This document shows, piece after piece, positions 26,269 through 36,100 of a DNA stretch of 64,000 nt; the first letter of the stretch is position 1, and every line of letters begins with the position of its first letter. Under the pieces are notes generated by a model. The model worked only from the letters and a program-made list of their open reading frames with translations, was not told the origin of the DNA and made no database searches. The stretch comes from Chloroflexota bacterium. Lineage in GTDB: Bacteria > Chloroflexota > Anaerolineae > Anaerolineales > UBA4823. A program made the translations under genes and the position numbers. The stretch covers positions 1 to 64,000 of the forward strand of contig JAKOUW010000233.1 of assembly GCA_029782365.1 (NCBI GenBank). The letters are read 5' to 3'.

Positions 26269-28056
26269 CTAATCCACGGTGAGCGTCTTGCTCAGGTTGC
26301 GCGGAAAATCCGGATCGAAGCCGCGCAGCACGCTCATATGGTAGGAGAGAAGCTGCAGAGGCAGCACGGCCAGCAGGGCGGCAATTTCGGGTGTGGAGCC
26401 GGGGATGGCGATCACCTCGCTGGCGTTGGCGCGCAGGCGCGGATCATCCTGGCCGATGGCGATGGCGCGCGCCCCGCGGCAGGTGACTTCGTTCAGCCCG
26501 CTGACGATCAGCGGCGTGTCGAGCGGCCCGGCGGCGAACAGGATAGGGAAGCCCTGGCTGACGGCGGAAAGCGGCCCGTGCTTAAACTCGGTGGAAAGCA
26601 TGCCCTCGCAGTGCGCATAGGTTATCTCTTTGAGCTTCAATGCGCCTTCCAGGGCGATCGGGTATGTGGCGCCGTAGCCCAGGCAGTACAGGTCATTCCA
26701 GGTATTGATCTCGCTTGCCAGCTTTTCAACCTGGTCTGCTACCATTGCCAGTGTCTGGTCCATCAGAGCCGGGATGCGGCCCAGCTCGGCGGTGTCGCGC
26801 CCGGCCAGCCGGTAGGCTAAATAGAGGAAGGTCACTACCTGGTTGGTGAAGGTCTTGGTGGCCGGCACGCTGATCTCATAACCGCAGCACAGCGGCAGAG
26901 AGCAGACGGTGGCGCGTGTCAGGGTGGAGCCGATCACGTTGGCCAGGCCGTACGCAGCCATGCCGCGCGCCTCGGCGCCCTCCAGCGCGTTCAGCACATC
27001 CTTGGTCTCACCACTCTGGCTGACGAACAACCCGACATCCTGGCTGTTGATCGTCGGACCATACTGCGGCATGAACTGCGGCGCTACCACCGGGATGGCT
27101 GCCCGCCCGGCGAGCTGGGCGAAATACACCGCCCCCGCCAGGCAGGCGTGGTAGCTGGTGCCGCAGCCGATGAAGTACAGGTTGCGGGCGTTTTTCATCT
27201 TTTCTACCACCGCCGCCACGTCCGGCGAGCCGTCCAACATGTGCAGCACTTCACGCGCCACCTGCGACTGCTCGTGAATTTCCTTGAGCATGAAGTGGGC
27301 ATAGCCGCCTTTCTGCACGGCCTCCATCGTCTCGGTGATCAGCTCGGGGGGGCGGGCGATCGGGGCGCCGTCTTTGACGCTGTGCAGTTCCACCCGGTCA
27401 GCCGCCAGGGTGATGATCTCGCCGTCCTGCAGGCGGACGACGGTGCGTGTCAGCGGCAGGATAGAGGGCAGGTCGGAGGAGACGCAGGTGAAGCCCTCGC
27501 CGATGCCAACCACCAGGCCGGAGCCTTTTTTGATCGCATACAGCTTATCATCGTCTGCCCGTCCGATGACAAAGGAATAGTCGCCCTGCAGGTCGCCGTA
27601 CGCCCGGCGGATGGCCTCCAACAGATCATAACCGCGGTCGACGTAGCGCTCCACGGCATGCACACACGATTCGCCGTCGTTCATCGAACGCACGGTCATG
27701 CCTTCGGCCATGAACTGCTGGCGCAGTTCCACATTGTTGACCACGTTGCCGTTGTGCGCTCCCACCAGGTCGCCGTCCGAGTCCAGGTGCGGTTGGGAGT
27801 TGACCTGCGACGGCTCGCCGAACGTCGCCCAGCGCAGTTGGGTGATGCCGCGCGTGCCGCGCATCTCGGCGAAGTTGTAGCGCGCCGCCACGTCTTTGAC
27901 GCGGCCCTTATCCTTGCGCAAATCGATCGTTTTGCCGTTGATGGTCGCCGCGCCGACCGAATCGTAACCGCGGTAGGTGAGGCGCTGAGCCGCCTCGGTG
28001 AGCAGCGCGCCGAGCGCCTGTTCCTTATCGGTGACAATGCCAAAGATACCGCACAT
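26269..28056 (-). CDS. glmS: Glutamine--fructose-6-phosphate aminotransferase, variant glutaminase site
   Basis: 595 residues from the ATG that gives Met-CGIFG, preceded by AAAGGA; Cys2 becomes the N-terminal nucleophile. The N-terminal class II glutaminase domain (2-230) has YRGYDS, LRWATFG, HNGNVVNN and NDGES. Two SIS sugar-isomerase domains follow (about 275-595; GCGTSYHACLAG, SQSGETKD, LKLKEITYAHCEG, ending DFPRNLSKTLTVD). It makes glucosamine-6-phosphate for cell-envelope amino sugars. Differences from the standard enzyme: WATHG reads WATFG, NAHPH reads NSQPH, and the usual TDTE reads NDGE, so glutaminase handling may differ although Cys, Arg, Trp, Asn-Gly and Asp remain. No glmS ribozyme was recognised upstream. 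Confidence 0.92.
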   Translation of the reverse strand: MCGIFGIVTDKEQALGALLTEAAQRLTYRGYDSVGAATINGKTIDLRKDKGRVKDVAARYNFAEMRGTRGITQLRWATFGEPSQVNSQPHLDSDGDLVGAHNGNVVNNVELRQQFMAEGMTVRSMNDGESCVHAVERYVDRGYDLLEAIRRAYGDLQGDYSFVIGRADDDKLYAIKKGSGLVVGIGEGFTCVSSDLPSILPLTRTVVRLQDGEIITLAADRVELHSVKDGAPIARPPELITETMEAVQKGGYAHFMLKEIHEQSQVAREVLHMLDGSPDVAAVVEKMKNARNLYFIGCGTSYHACLAGAVYFAQLAGRAAIPVVAPQFMPQYGPTINSQDVGLFVSQSGETKDVLNALEGAEARGMAAYGLANVIGSTLTRATVCSLPLCCGYEISVPATKTFTNQVVTFLYLAYRLAGRDTAELGRIPALMDQTLAMVADQVEKLASEINTWNDLYCLGYGATYPIALEGALKLKEITYAHCEGMLSTEFKHGPLSAVSQGFPILFAAGPLDTPLIVSGLNEVTCRGARAIAIGQDDPRLRANASEVIAIPGSTPEIAALLAVLPLQLLSYHMSVLRGFDPDFPRNLSKTLTVD

Positions 28057-28272
28057 AAACAATCCTTTCAGGTTTTTCCAGAGTTGCCCCATTATGTCAA
28101 AGAATGAACCACTTGTCACCTGTCATTTGTCACGATTTTCCATCCGAAATAATACATTGAGGCTGTCGGGATAAACCAGGTTTTGAGCCATCCCCATGGC
28201 GCACAATTCATCTGATACCGGGTAAAACCGATTAATTTCTGTCAAATCTGGTCTATATTATTATCCTTCTTG

Positions 28273-28278
28273 TATAAT
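28273..28278 (+). promoter_or_regulatory. -10 box of the 28311 secreted-protein gene
   Basis: TATAAT preceded by TG, about 32 nt before the ATG at 28311, which has its own GGAG (28302-28305). The rest of the glmS/28311 intergenic region (28057-28272) is AT-rich and carries the divergent glmS leader; nothing else is recognised. Confidence 0.5.
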
Positions 28279-28310
28279 AAACAAAAGACGGTTGAAAGAT
28301 TGGAGATGTG

Positions 28311-28985
28311 ATGAAAGAACTTCGATTTCTAGCGATCGGCATCTTTGTTGGAATCTTCTTGGTTTTCGGCCTGTTAATGATAGGTTCTCTGCGCAGCGCC
28401 CTGGCCCAGGATGAACAACCTGCCAACCCGGGCACACCGCTGCCATTCTCCGATGAAGGCCGGCTCATCCTGACCCAATCTGCCCCGGATGGCAGTGACG
28501 AAATCGCTTCCTTTGACCAAAGATCCAATCCCCAGGGGCCAAACGTTCTTCCCACGCAAATCCCGGGTGAAACGTTGGTTTACTTCTTCACCACAGACAA
28601 CGATGGTACCGCCACCGTGTTGAACTTGTTAAATACGGATTCTGTCGCGCACACAGTGGCCCTGCGTGGATACAACTACGCTGGCGTGCTGGGAAATTCC
28701 TGGAATATTATTGTGCCGGCTACCAGCATCGTGCGGTTGGCCAGCGACTCGATTGTGGCGGCGCCTCCATCCAGTTGGGCAACGCCTCAGCCCATCGTTA
28801 CCAATTTCACCGACTTCACGTATTTTGCCAGTTTGTCGCTGCCGAAGGGTGTCAAAGTGGAAGGATACACATTGGTCAATGCTGGGACAGGGTTTGTCGA
28901 TCCACGCGCCGACCAGGGCGCTGTGCCGCTGCGCTTCAGCACAGATCCAAACACGGTGTTTCTGCCTGCGCTGAACAGCCCTTAG
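28311..28985 (+). CDS. Small secreted protein with F-L-P-A-L C-terminal tail
   Basis: 224 residues from ATG 28311 (a GTG directly precedes it). Residues 5-31 form a signal peptide (cleavage likely after ALAQ). The mature part is beta-rich: an immunoglobulin-like region (about 80-160; NTDSVAHTVALRGYNYAG) resembling domains of unknown function in exported Chloroflexota proteins. It ends NTVFLPALNSP. The same F-[LF]-P-x-[LV] ending recurs in three other exported proteins of the window. It is the first gene of an exported-protein block. No enzymatic motif is seen. Confidence 0.75.
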   Translation: MKELRFLAIGIFVGIFLVFGLLMIGSLRSALAQDEQPANPGTPLPFSDEGRLILTQSAPDGSDEIASFDQRSNPQGPNVLPTQIPGETLVYFFTTDNDGTATVLNLLNTDSVAHTVALRGYNYAGVLGNSWNIIVPATSIVRLASDSIVAAPPSSWATPQPIVTNFTDFTYFASLSLPKGVKVEGYTLVNAGTGFVDPRADQGAVPLRFSTDPNTVFLPALNSP

Positions 28986-29127
28986 CCAGCGCCATCTATC
29001 CAACTGGGGAGCGCTTGCCCTGGCTGGCAGGACAGGACAAAACCCTGCCCCAGGCGGGGGTAAGGCAGGTTTCCTTTCGATATACTGAAAATAGATCAAA
29101 AATGCAGTAGACCGGAAAGGAAATTCT

Positions 29128-29883
29128 ATGAAAACCCCATTTGTATTCATCTCCATTCTGCTGGCAGCCGCCTTGTTGGCTGGCTGCGGCGTGGTGCGCA
29201 TCAACACCAACACCCAATCCATCACTCCCTCGGATAACAAGATCAGCGAAACGCGCTCGGTCAGCGGCTTCCGCGGGGTGGATCTGCGCACCCTGGGCAA
29301 GGTCATCCTCACCCAGGGCGACAAGGAAAGCCTGGTCATCAAGGGCAGCGATAACCTGGTGCCGTTGATCAAGACGCGCGTCAGCGGCGGCGTGCTGTAC
29401 ATCGAACTGGATGACAATTACAGCATTCAAAATTACAAATCCGATGATGTGCTGACTTACGAAGTGAGCCTGAAATCTGTGGAAAACCTGACCGTGTCTG
29501 GGCTGGGCAGCCTCGAAATGGCCGCGGCCGAAGCCAAAGATCTGCGCCTGGTGATGAGCGGCTCGGGCGCCATTTTCATGAATAAAGTCACCGCCAATTC
29601 TGTCGATATGACCGTCAGCGGGCTGGGCAAGGTGGTGGTCATCGGCAGCGCCGACAAGGTGAAAGCCACGATCTCCGGCGCCGGTGAGATCAACGCGCAG
29701 GAGTTGAAATGCCGGACAGCCTCCGCTAACATCTCTGGCCTGGGCAACGCCTCCCTGTGGGTGACGGATGAGCTGGGCGGCTCGATCAGCGGCAGCGGCG
29801 ACGTGCATTATTACGGCAGTCCCAAGGTGACCAACACCACCACCACCGGGCTGGGCAAGTTCAACAACCTGGGCGCCAAGTAA
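29128..29883 (+). CDS. DUF2807 (GIN domain) lipoprotein
   Basis: 251 residues. The ATG follows GGAAAGGAAA. The signal peptide ends in a lipobox, LLAGC, with lipidated Cys near residue 21. Residues 35-250 form a DUF2807 (putative auto-transporter adhesin head, GIN) beta-helix, visible as repeated SGLGS/SGSGA/SGLGK/SGAGE/SGLGN/SGSGD turns about 20 residues apart, with FRGVDLRTLGKV at its start. It is tethered at the outer face of the membrane. The family has no established enzymatic role; a structural or adhesive role is inferred. Confidence 0.88.
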   Translation: MKTPFVFISILLAAALLAGCGVVRINTNTQSITPSDNKISETRSVSGFRGVDLRTLGKVILTQGDKESLVIKGSDNLVPLIKTRVSGGVLYIELDDNYSIQNYKSDDVLTYEVSLKSVENLTVSGLGSLEMAAAEAKDLRLVMSGSGAIFMNKVTANSVDMTVSGLGKVVVIGSADKVKATISGAGEINAQELKCRTASANISGLGNASLWVTDELGGSISGSGDVHYYGSPKVTNTTTTGLGKFNNLGAK

Positions 29884-29898
29884 ATAAATTAATAAAAT

Positions 29899-29934
29899 GA
29901 AAACAACCGGCAGATCATTCTGCCGGCTGTTTTC
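29899..29934. terminator. Bidirectional-looking terminator after the DUF2807 gene
   Basis: CCGGCAGA (29907-29914) pairs with TCTGCCGG (29919-29926) around TCAT, extended by A-rich and T-rich arms (TGAAAACA and TGTTTTCA). Confidence 0.8.
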
Positions 29935-30128
29935 ATTTTATGCGTTCCGGAAATTTTCAGGCCATTGCAGCGCCATTTTTGTGATAATTTTAACTTGCTA
30001 TATTAATGATTCTGATTTATAGTTAGGATAACGAATGGGGGAGAACTCATAATCAAATATCTGTGCAAGGCTTTGGCAAAGCAGTCAATTCCCCGCGAAA
30101 CCAATCATTCCGGGTTAAGGAGTTTTCC

Positions 30129-33100
30129 ATGCGTAAATACTTTGCTCTTGCCTTAGTGGTTGTTCTTCCTTTATTGGTTATCACCATCCTGTTGACACAA
30201 TTATCGGCTTTCGCCGGCGCCCCTTCTGGCGCGGCAGCTCCACTCTCAGGCGAGGCAAAGGCGGTAGAATCTGCCTTGCCCGCCGCCGCCCAGAGCAAGC
30301 CGCCTGCGCCCGCCAGCCTGGACGCCCGGCAGGAACTGCTGCCCGACCAGGCCGAACAGGCGCGCCTGGCCGAGCGCGATCACCTGGCCAACCTGCGCTC
30401 GCAAGAGGCCGTCCAGGCGGCCATGCGCGCCCAGGCCGTGGAGCCAAACGGGGCTCAACCCGCTGTGCCAGACACCAGCGCGCCGCCGTCTCGGCCGGCG
30501 ACCTTCCTACCGCCTCCCGAGCAGGCAGCCGTCTCGCCGCGCCAGATGTACGCTGACTGGAACGCGCCTGCCAAGAACCCTTCCACACCGCCGTCGCATA
30601 CTGCGCCCTTTGCGCCGACCTCCCAGGTTTTCACCACCACCCTGCAGAATCTGCACCGCAATACGCGCGCCTTCGCCAACAGCTCCTCGTACCAGCTTAC
30701 CAACCTCGGTTCAGCCGACGCCATGGTGCTGCTGGAATACTACTGGCCGGGCCAGTTGACCCCGGCCGGTTCGGAATCCTTGACGATTCCGCCATCCGGC
30801 GCATCTGTGGTGAATATGAGCTTTTCTCCTCTGCCGGATCCATTCTTTGGCCGCCTGCTTGTCAGCAGTGACCAGCCTCTGCAGGCCCAGACCCAGACGC
30901 CTGATTACGGCGTGCTCTCTGGAAAGGTATACCTGCCGGACGGCGTCACTCCGGTCGAGGGGGCCTGGCTTCAAGTGGATTGGCCCGCTGGGCCGAACTG
31001 GAACATGGGCGATGTGATGACTCTGCCGGACGGCTCGTATTATCTTGGCGGCCTGCCAGCCGCTTCATATAACCTGGCGCTCAATCCCGGCGGCTTGCCC
31101 TACGCCCGTGCGTGGTGGCAAAACCAGACCGACCCCTGGCTGGCTGACCCCATTGCGCTGGCCTCAGGGCAGCAGCGCGGCGGCTTCGATTTCATTCTTC
31201 AGCCGGCTGGCTTCATCACCGGCACTGTGTATGCCGCCGACGGCGTGACTCCCCTTTCGTACGCCAATGTGGATATCGATCACGGCAATTTTGGCGCCTG
31301 CACCGACGCCAATGGCTACTATGAAATTCACAATGTCGGCTACGGCAGTCACAAGGTGTATGCGGGCAGTAGTTGGAACTGGTGCCTGGGACAGCCTTCG
31401 ATCTATGTCTTGGAATATTACTCCGGCGTCGCAGACAGCAGTCTGGCAACGCTGGTGGATATCAACGCCGGCCAAACCTCCGTCGGGAACATCAACTTCA
31501 CCCTGGATGTGGGCGGCGTGATCCGCGGCCTGGTGACCGACAGCCAGACCGGCCTGCCGATTGCCAATGTGCATATCATGGCCGATGGCGTGGCGCCAAT
31601 GACGACCGGCTCAGATGCCTGGACGGCTGCCGACGGCAGTTATGAAATCCGCGGCCTGAGTTCCGGCAGTTACCGCGTTAAAGCCGATGACTGGGGCAAT
31701 CTGCCGGAAGGCTACCGCATCGAGTATTACAACAACACGATTTATTGGGATCAATACACACCGGTGGCGGTTGTGCTGGGTGCGGCCAGCGAAGGGATCA
31801 ATTTTGCCCTGGAGCCGGGCGGCAAAATCAGCGGCATGCTGACTGCCGCGGCCGGCGGCGCGCCGCTGTCCAACATGAACGTCAACGTCAAGACCAGCGA
31901 CGGCTTGTGGGGTATGGGCGCCTGCTCGCAGGCGGATGGTTCCTGGATGATGAAGGGCATTCCCTTTGGCAGTTACACCATCAGTGTGAACGGCCAATGC
32001 GGGCAGAACAACAGCTCGATCTATGCCGGTATGTTTTATAACGGCAAGTTCAGTTGGCAAACTGCCGATGTGGTGCAGGTTTCCAATACCACGCCGGTGA
32101 CCGGCATCGACTTTGCCTTGCCGGTTGGCGCCTCCATCACCGGTCGGGTCACCGCGCAGGCCAGCGGCCTGCCGATTCAGAATGCTCGGGTGTGGATCAA
32201 CGAATACAACACCGGTGATTTTTATCAGGAGGCGCGCACAAATGCCTCGGGTGTTTACACCTTCACCGGGCTGATCGAAGGCGTCGATTACCGACTGCAG
32301 GTTGATGCCGACTGGCAGATTAACCCCGGATTCAGCATGCAGTATTACAATGGGCACTGGCTGTATGCAGACGCTGATCACGTTTTTGTCACTTTTGGCA
32401 GCCATCTGACCGGGTATGATTTTGCGCTCGAACCGGGGGGCACAGCCAGCGGTTATGTGTACGACCAGCAAACCGGCCTGCCGCTTGCCAACATCAACGT
32501 TGATCTGCAAAGCGATCGGTTTGGCCTGGGTTCTTGCACCGACCAAAGCGGCCGCTTTTGGATCCAGGGCATTCCCCATGGACAGCCGGTGAAGCTGCGC
32601 GCCGGCGGCGATTGGAATTACTGCCAGAACCAGCCCAACACCTATGCCCAGGAGTATTACTCCGAAACAACGATCAACAACCAGGCGGTTGTCTGGACGC
32701 TCGGGCCAGGGCTGAGCGACCTGACCGGCATTAAATTCACCCTGGAGCTCGGAGCTCAAATCAAGGGGCGCGTGACCGATGCGGCCAACAACACTCCGCT
32801 CGCCAACGTGTGGGTGTTTGCTGAAGGTTTTGATACCCGTTATAGTTACAGCGGAGGCATGACCGACGCCAACGGTGAATACACCATTGGCGGCCTGCCT
32901 TCGGGCGACTACCGCGTCAAAGTGGACAACCCAGACTGGCTGCCGGCGGCTTACGCTGTCCAATATTACAGCCAGAAGGTCCACGATAACCTAGCTGACC
33001 GGGTCACCCTGGCGGCCGGGCAGGTGCTGGCTGGCATCGATTTCCCCCTTCAGCCGGGCGGCGTGGTGCGCGGCCGGGTGGTGGACCAACTAACCGGCCT

Positions 33101-36100
33101 GCCCATCGCCAATGAGGCGGTCGGCATCAACAACCCGGATATTTCCAACGGCTACGGCACCTGCACCGACGCCAACGGCTACTTTGTGCGGCCGAACCTG
33201 CCTTATGGACGCTACGAAGCCATGGCGGGGGGCGAATGGAACTGGTGCAAGCAAAGTTCCTCCGATTACATCCGAGAGTATTATTCTGAGACGACCGATT
33301 GGAACATGCGCACGCTCTTAACGGTGGACGCCGGTTCGCCGGCCTTCGACCAGATCAATTTCACCCTGCTGTTGGGCGGCAAAATCAGCGGGCGCGTGTT
33401 TGATGCGGCCAGCGGCCTGCCGCTGGCGGGCGCCAACGTCAGCTTTGCCCCGGCTGACCAGCCCTGGTGGCGCTGGGGGGGCAGCAACAGCGCGGCCGAC
33501 GGCAGTTACACCATCGGCGGGGTGCCGTCCGGGGATTACATCGTGGCCGTCAACGAAGCCTGGGGCACGCCAGCCGGCTACGCCTGGCAGTATTACCCCA
33601 ACCAGGTATTCATGGAAAATGCAGGCATCCTGCATATCACCACAGGCCAGGAGATCACCGGCATTGATTTTGGACTGGCGCCGGGCGGCGTGATCACCGG
33701 AGCGGTGTATGACCAGGTCAGCGGCCTGCCTTTAGCCAATATCTCGGTCGGGATCGGCATGTGGAACAAGAACGGCGGTTCGGGTCAGTGCACCGACAGC
33801 CAGGGCCGCTTCGAGGCGAAAGGCGTGCCGTTCGGCGTGGGCGTAACGCTGCAGGCCGCCAACAACCCCTGGGAAAACTGCCAGAACGCGCCCAGCCAGT
33901 ATGCGCGCGAAATTTTCCGCGACAAGGTTTTCTGGAGTGAAGCCGATATCATCACCCTCGACGCCGGCAGTCCCACGCTGGCCGGGGCGGATTTTACCCT
34001 GGAGCGCGGCGCCAGCGTGCGCGGCCAGGTGAAAGACGAGCAGAACAAGCCGGTCGCCAATATGTGGGTGGAGGCCAAAACCTCTCAGCCTGGCTGCTCC
34101 GGCTGCGAGGAATGGCTGGGCGGGACCAGCACCGACGCCAACGGCTTTTACCAGATCGACGGTCTGCCAAACATCACCCTGACCGTCCAGGCGATCGCTG
34201 AAAAATCGAGCCCGCCCCTGCCGCTGGTTTCGGAATTCTACGGCGGCGGTTATGAAATCACCAGCGCCGCCTTCTTCCACACAGTCCCCGCAGGCATCGT
34301 CTCAGGCATTGATCTGCAAGTCGGCCCTGGAATTGTCCTGGACGGCGATGTGACCGTCCCCCCGGGCTATTCGCCGGCCGGCCTGCAGGTGGACACCTGG
34401 ACCACCTGGGGCAAGGGTTTTTGGAGCGGGGGTGTCACCGATGCCAGCGGTCATTATGAAATTCACATCCCGCCCATGCAAGACACGCGCTGGGCGGTGG
34501 CTGTGCGGCCGTGGGGCACCGATCTCGGCTCGCAGTGGGCGCACGATTTCAGCCTGACGCAGGATGGCACCCATTGGGACTTTGATCTGAGCCTGGGCGG
34601 CACCCTGCAGGGCTGCATCAGCGACGCCGGTTGGCCGGTCTCCCAGGCGAATGTCTGGGCGGATTCTATGTGGATCAGCCAGGGGATGAACGGTCAGACG
34701 GCGGCTGACGGCTGTTATTCGATCACCAACCTGCCTCCCGGTGATTACAGCCTCAACGCCGAGGCCTGGCCGCAGCGCCTGCGCCTGATGTACGGCGGCT
34801 TTGACTGGGGCTGGAACACACAAATTCATCTGGCCGCCGGGCAAACGGTGAGTGGATTGAATTTCGACCTGCCGCTCACCGGGCAAATCAAAGGCCGCAT
34901 CACCGACGCCGCCAGCGGCCAGCCGCTGGAAAAGGTGTGGGTGATTGCCATGACTGATCGAGGGTTCTGGCAGGCCTGGTCGCAAACCGACGGCACTTAC
35001 TCCATCGACGCGCCGGCTGGCGCCGATTACCGCTTGCTCTTTGCGCCTTTTGACCTGGGCATCTATGATTCCACCTTCTACACAACCAGTCTGAAGTTGG
35101 AGCACACCTTCCAGGGCGCTGGCCGCTTCCCTGTGCCGCCGTTGAAAGACGGTTTTGTGCAGATGAATGCAGCGCTGGTGCGCCTGGGTGACATTCACGG
35201 CGTGGTGCGCGACGCCGCCAGCCATACACCTTTGGGCGGTATCTATGTTGCCGCCGAACTGGCGAACAGCACCATCAACACCAGCCCGACCGGTTACGGC
35301 GGCTGCACCGATGACACCGGCGCATTCACGATCGCCAACCTGGGCCAGGGCACCTGGCGCCTGCGGGCCGCCGGGTTGTGCGGCAATGACCGCTACCAGG
35401 ACGCTTCCCTGGATGTGAGCCTGCCGGCCAGCGGCTCGCTGGCGCAGGATATCTTGATGACCGCGCGCAGCGGCCCGGCGCCGGCCCGGCCGTTCACCGT
35501 GCGCATCCCCGGTTTCCCTGACTACGATTCGATCCAATGGACCAACTACGTGCAGGGCACCGGCTGGAACAACGTGCGCCCGGCGCTCTTCTCGCCTTTG
35601 GCTGAATTGGACGATAATGGCAACTGGCGCCCGGCTCTGCTGGCCAGCGTGCCCACCCTGGCCAACGGCGGGGCGGCTATGATCAACGGTCAACTGGTGG
35701 TCACCTTCACCCTCAAAGCCGGCCTGTCCTGGTCGGATGGTCAGCCTCTGACTTCCGCCGACCTGCGCTACACCTGGCAAAAATACACCGCCGTGCGCCC
35801 ATTCTTTGACAGTTACTTGGCTCAGATTGGCCCGGCTTTCATGATCGAGAGCATGACCACGCCAGACGCTTTGACCGCCGTCGCCACCTTCCGCAAAGGC
35901 GAGGCCCCACCGGAATACCTGAGCGCGGTGCTTTACCCCCTCCCAGAGCACATCTGGGCGGCCACCGACAGGCTGAGCGGCATCGCTTTTTCTGAATTCA
36001 TGCGCAATCCGGTCGGCAGCGGCCCGTACGTGGTCGAAAGCTGGATCCCGGGCGGCGAACTGCGCCTGCGCGCCAATGCCAATTACTACCGCCGGGCTGA

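Noticed and set aside
27148..28107. A 319-codon plus-strand frame opposite glmS
   Set aside because: Antisense shadow of glmS with no recognisable domain or start signals.
28057..28120. glmS ribozyme in the glmS leader
   Set aside because: The leader is short with a simple AAAGGA site, and the ribozyme core is not visible.
28952..28985. Sortase (LPXTG-type) sorting signal at the exported protein ends
   Set aside because: There is no Thr-Gly after the Pro-x, no following hydrophobic helix and no basic tail; the motif is the last few residues of the protein.
29990..30128. Cyclic-di-GMP or other riboswitch in the leader of the 3,445-residue protein
   Set aside because: A GGCAAAGC string and small hairpin are present, but the GEMM core and its paired elements are not.
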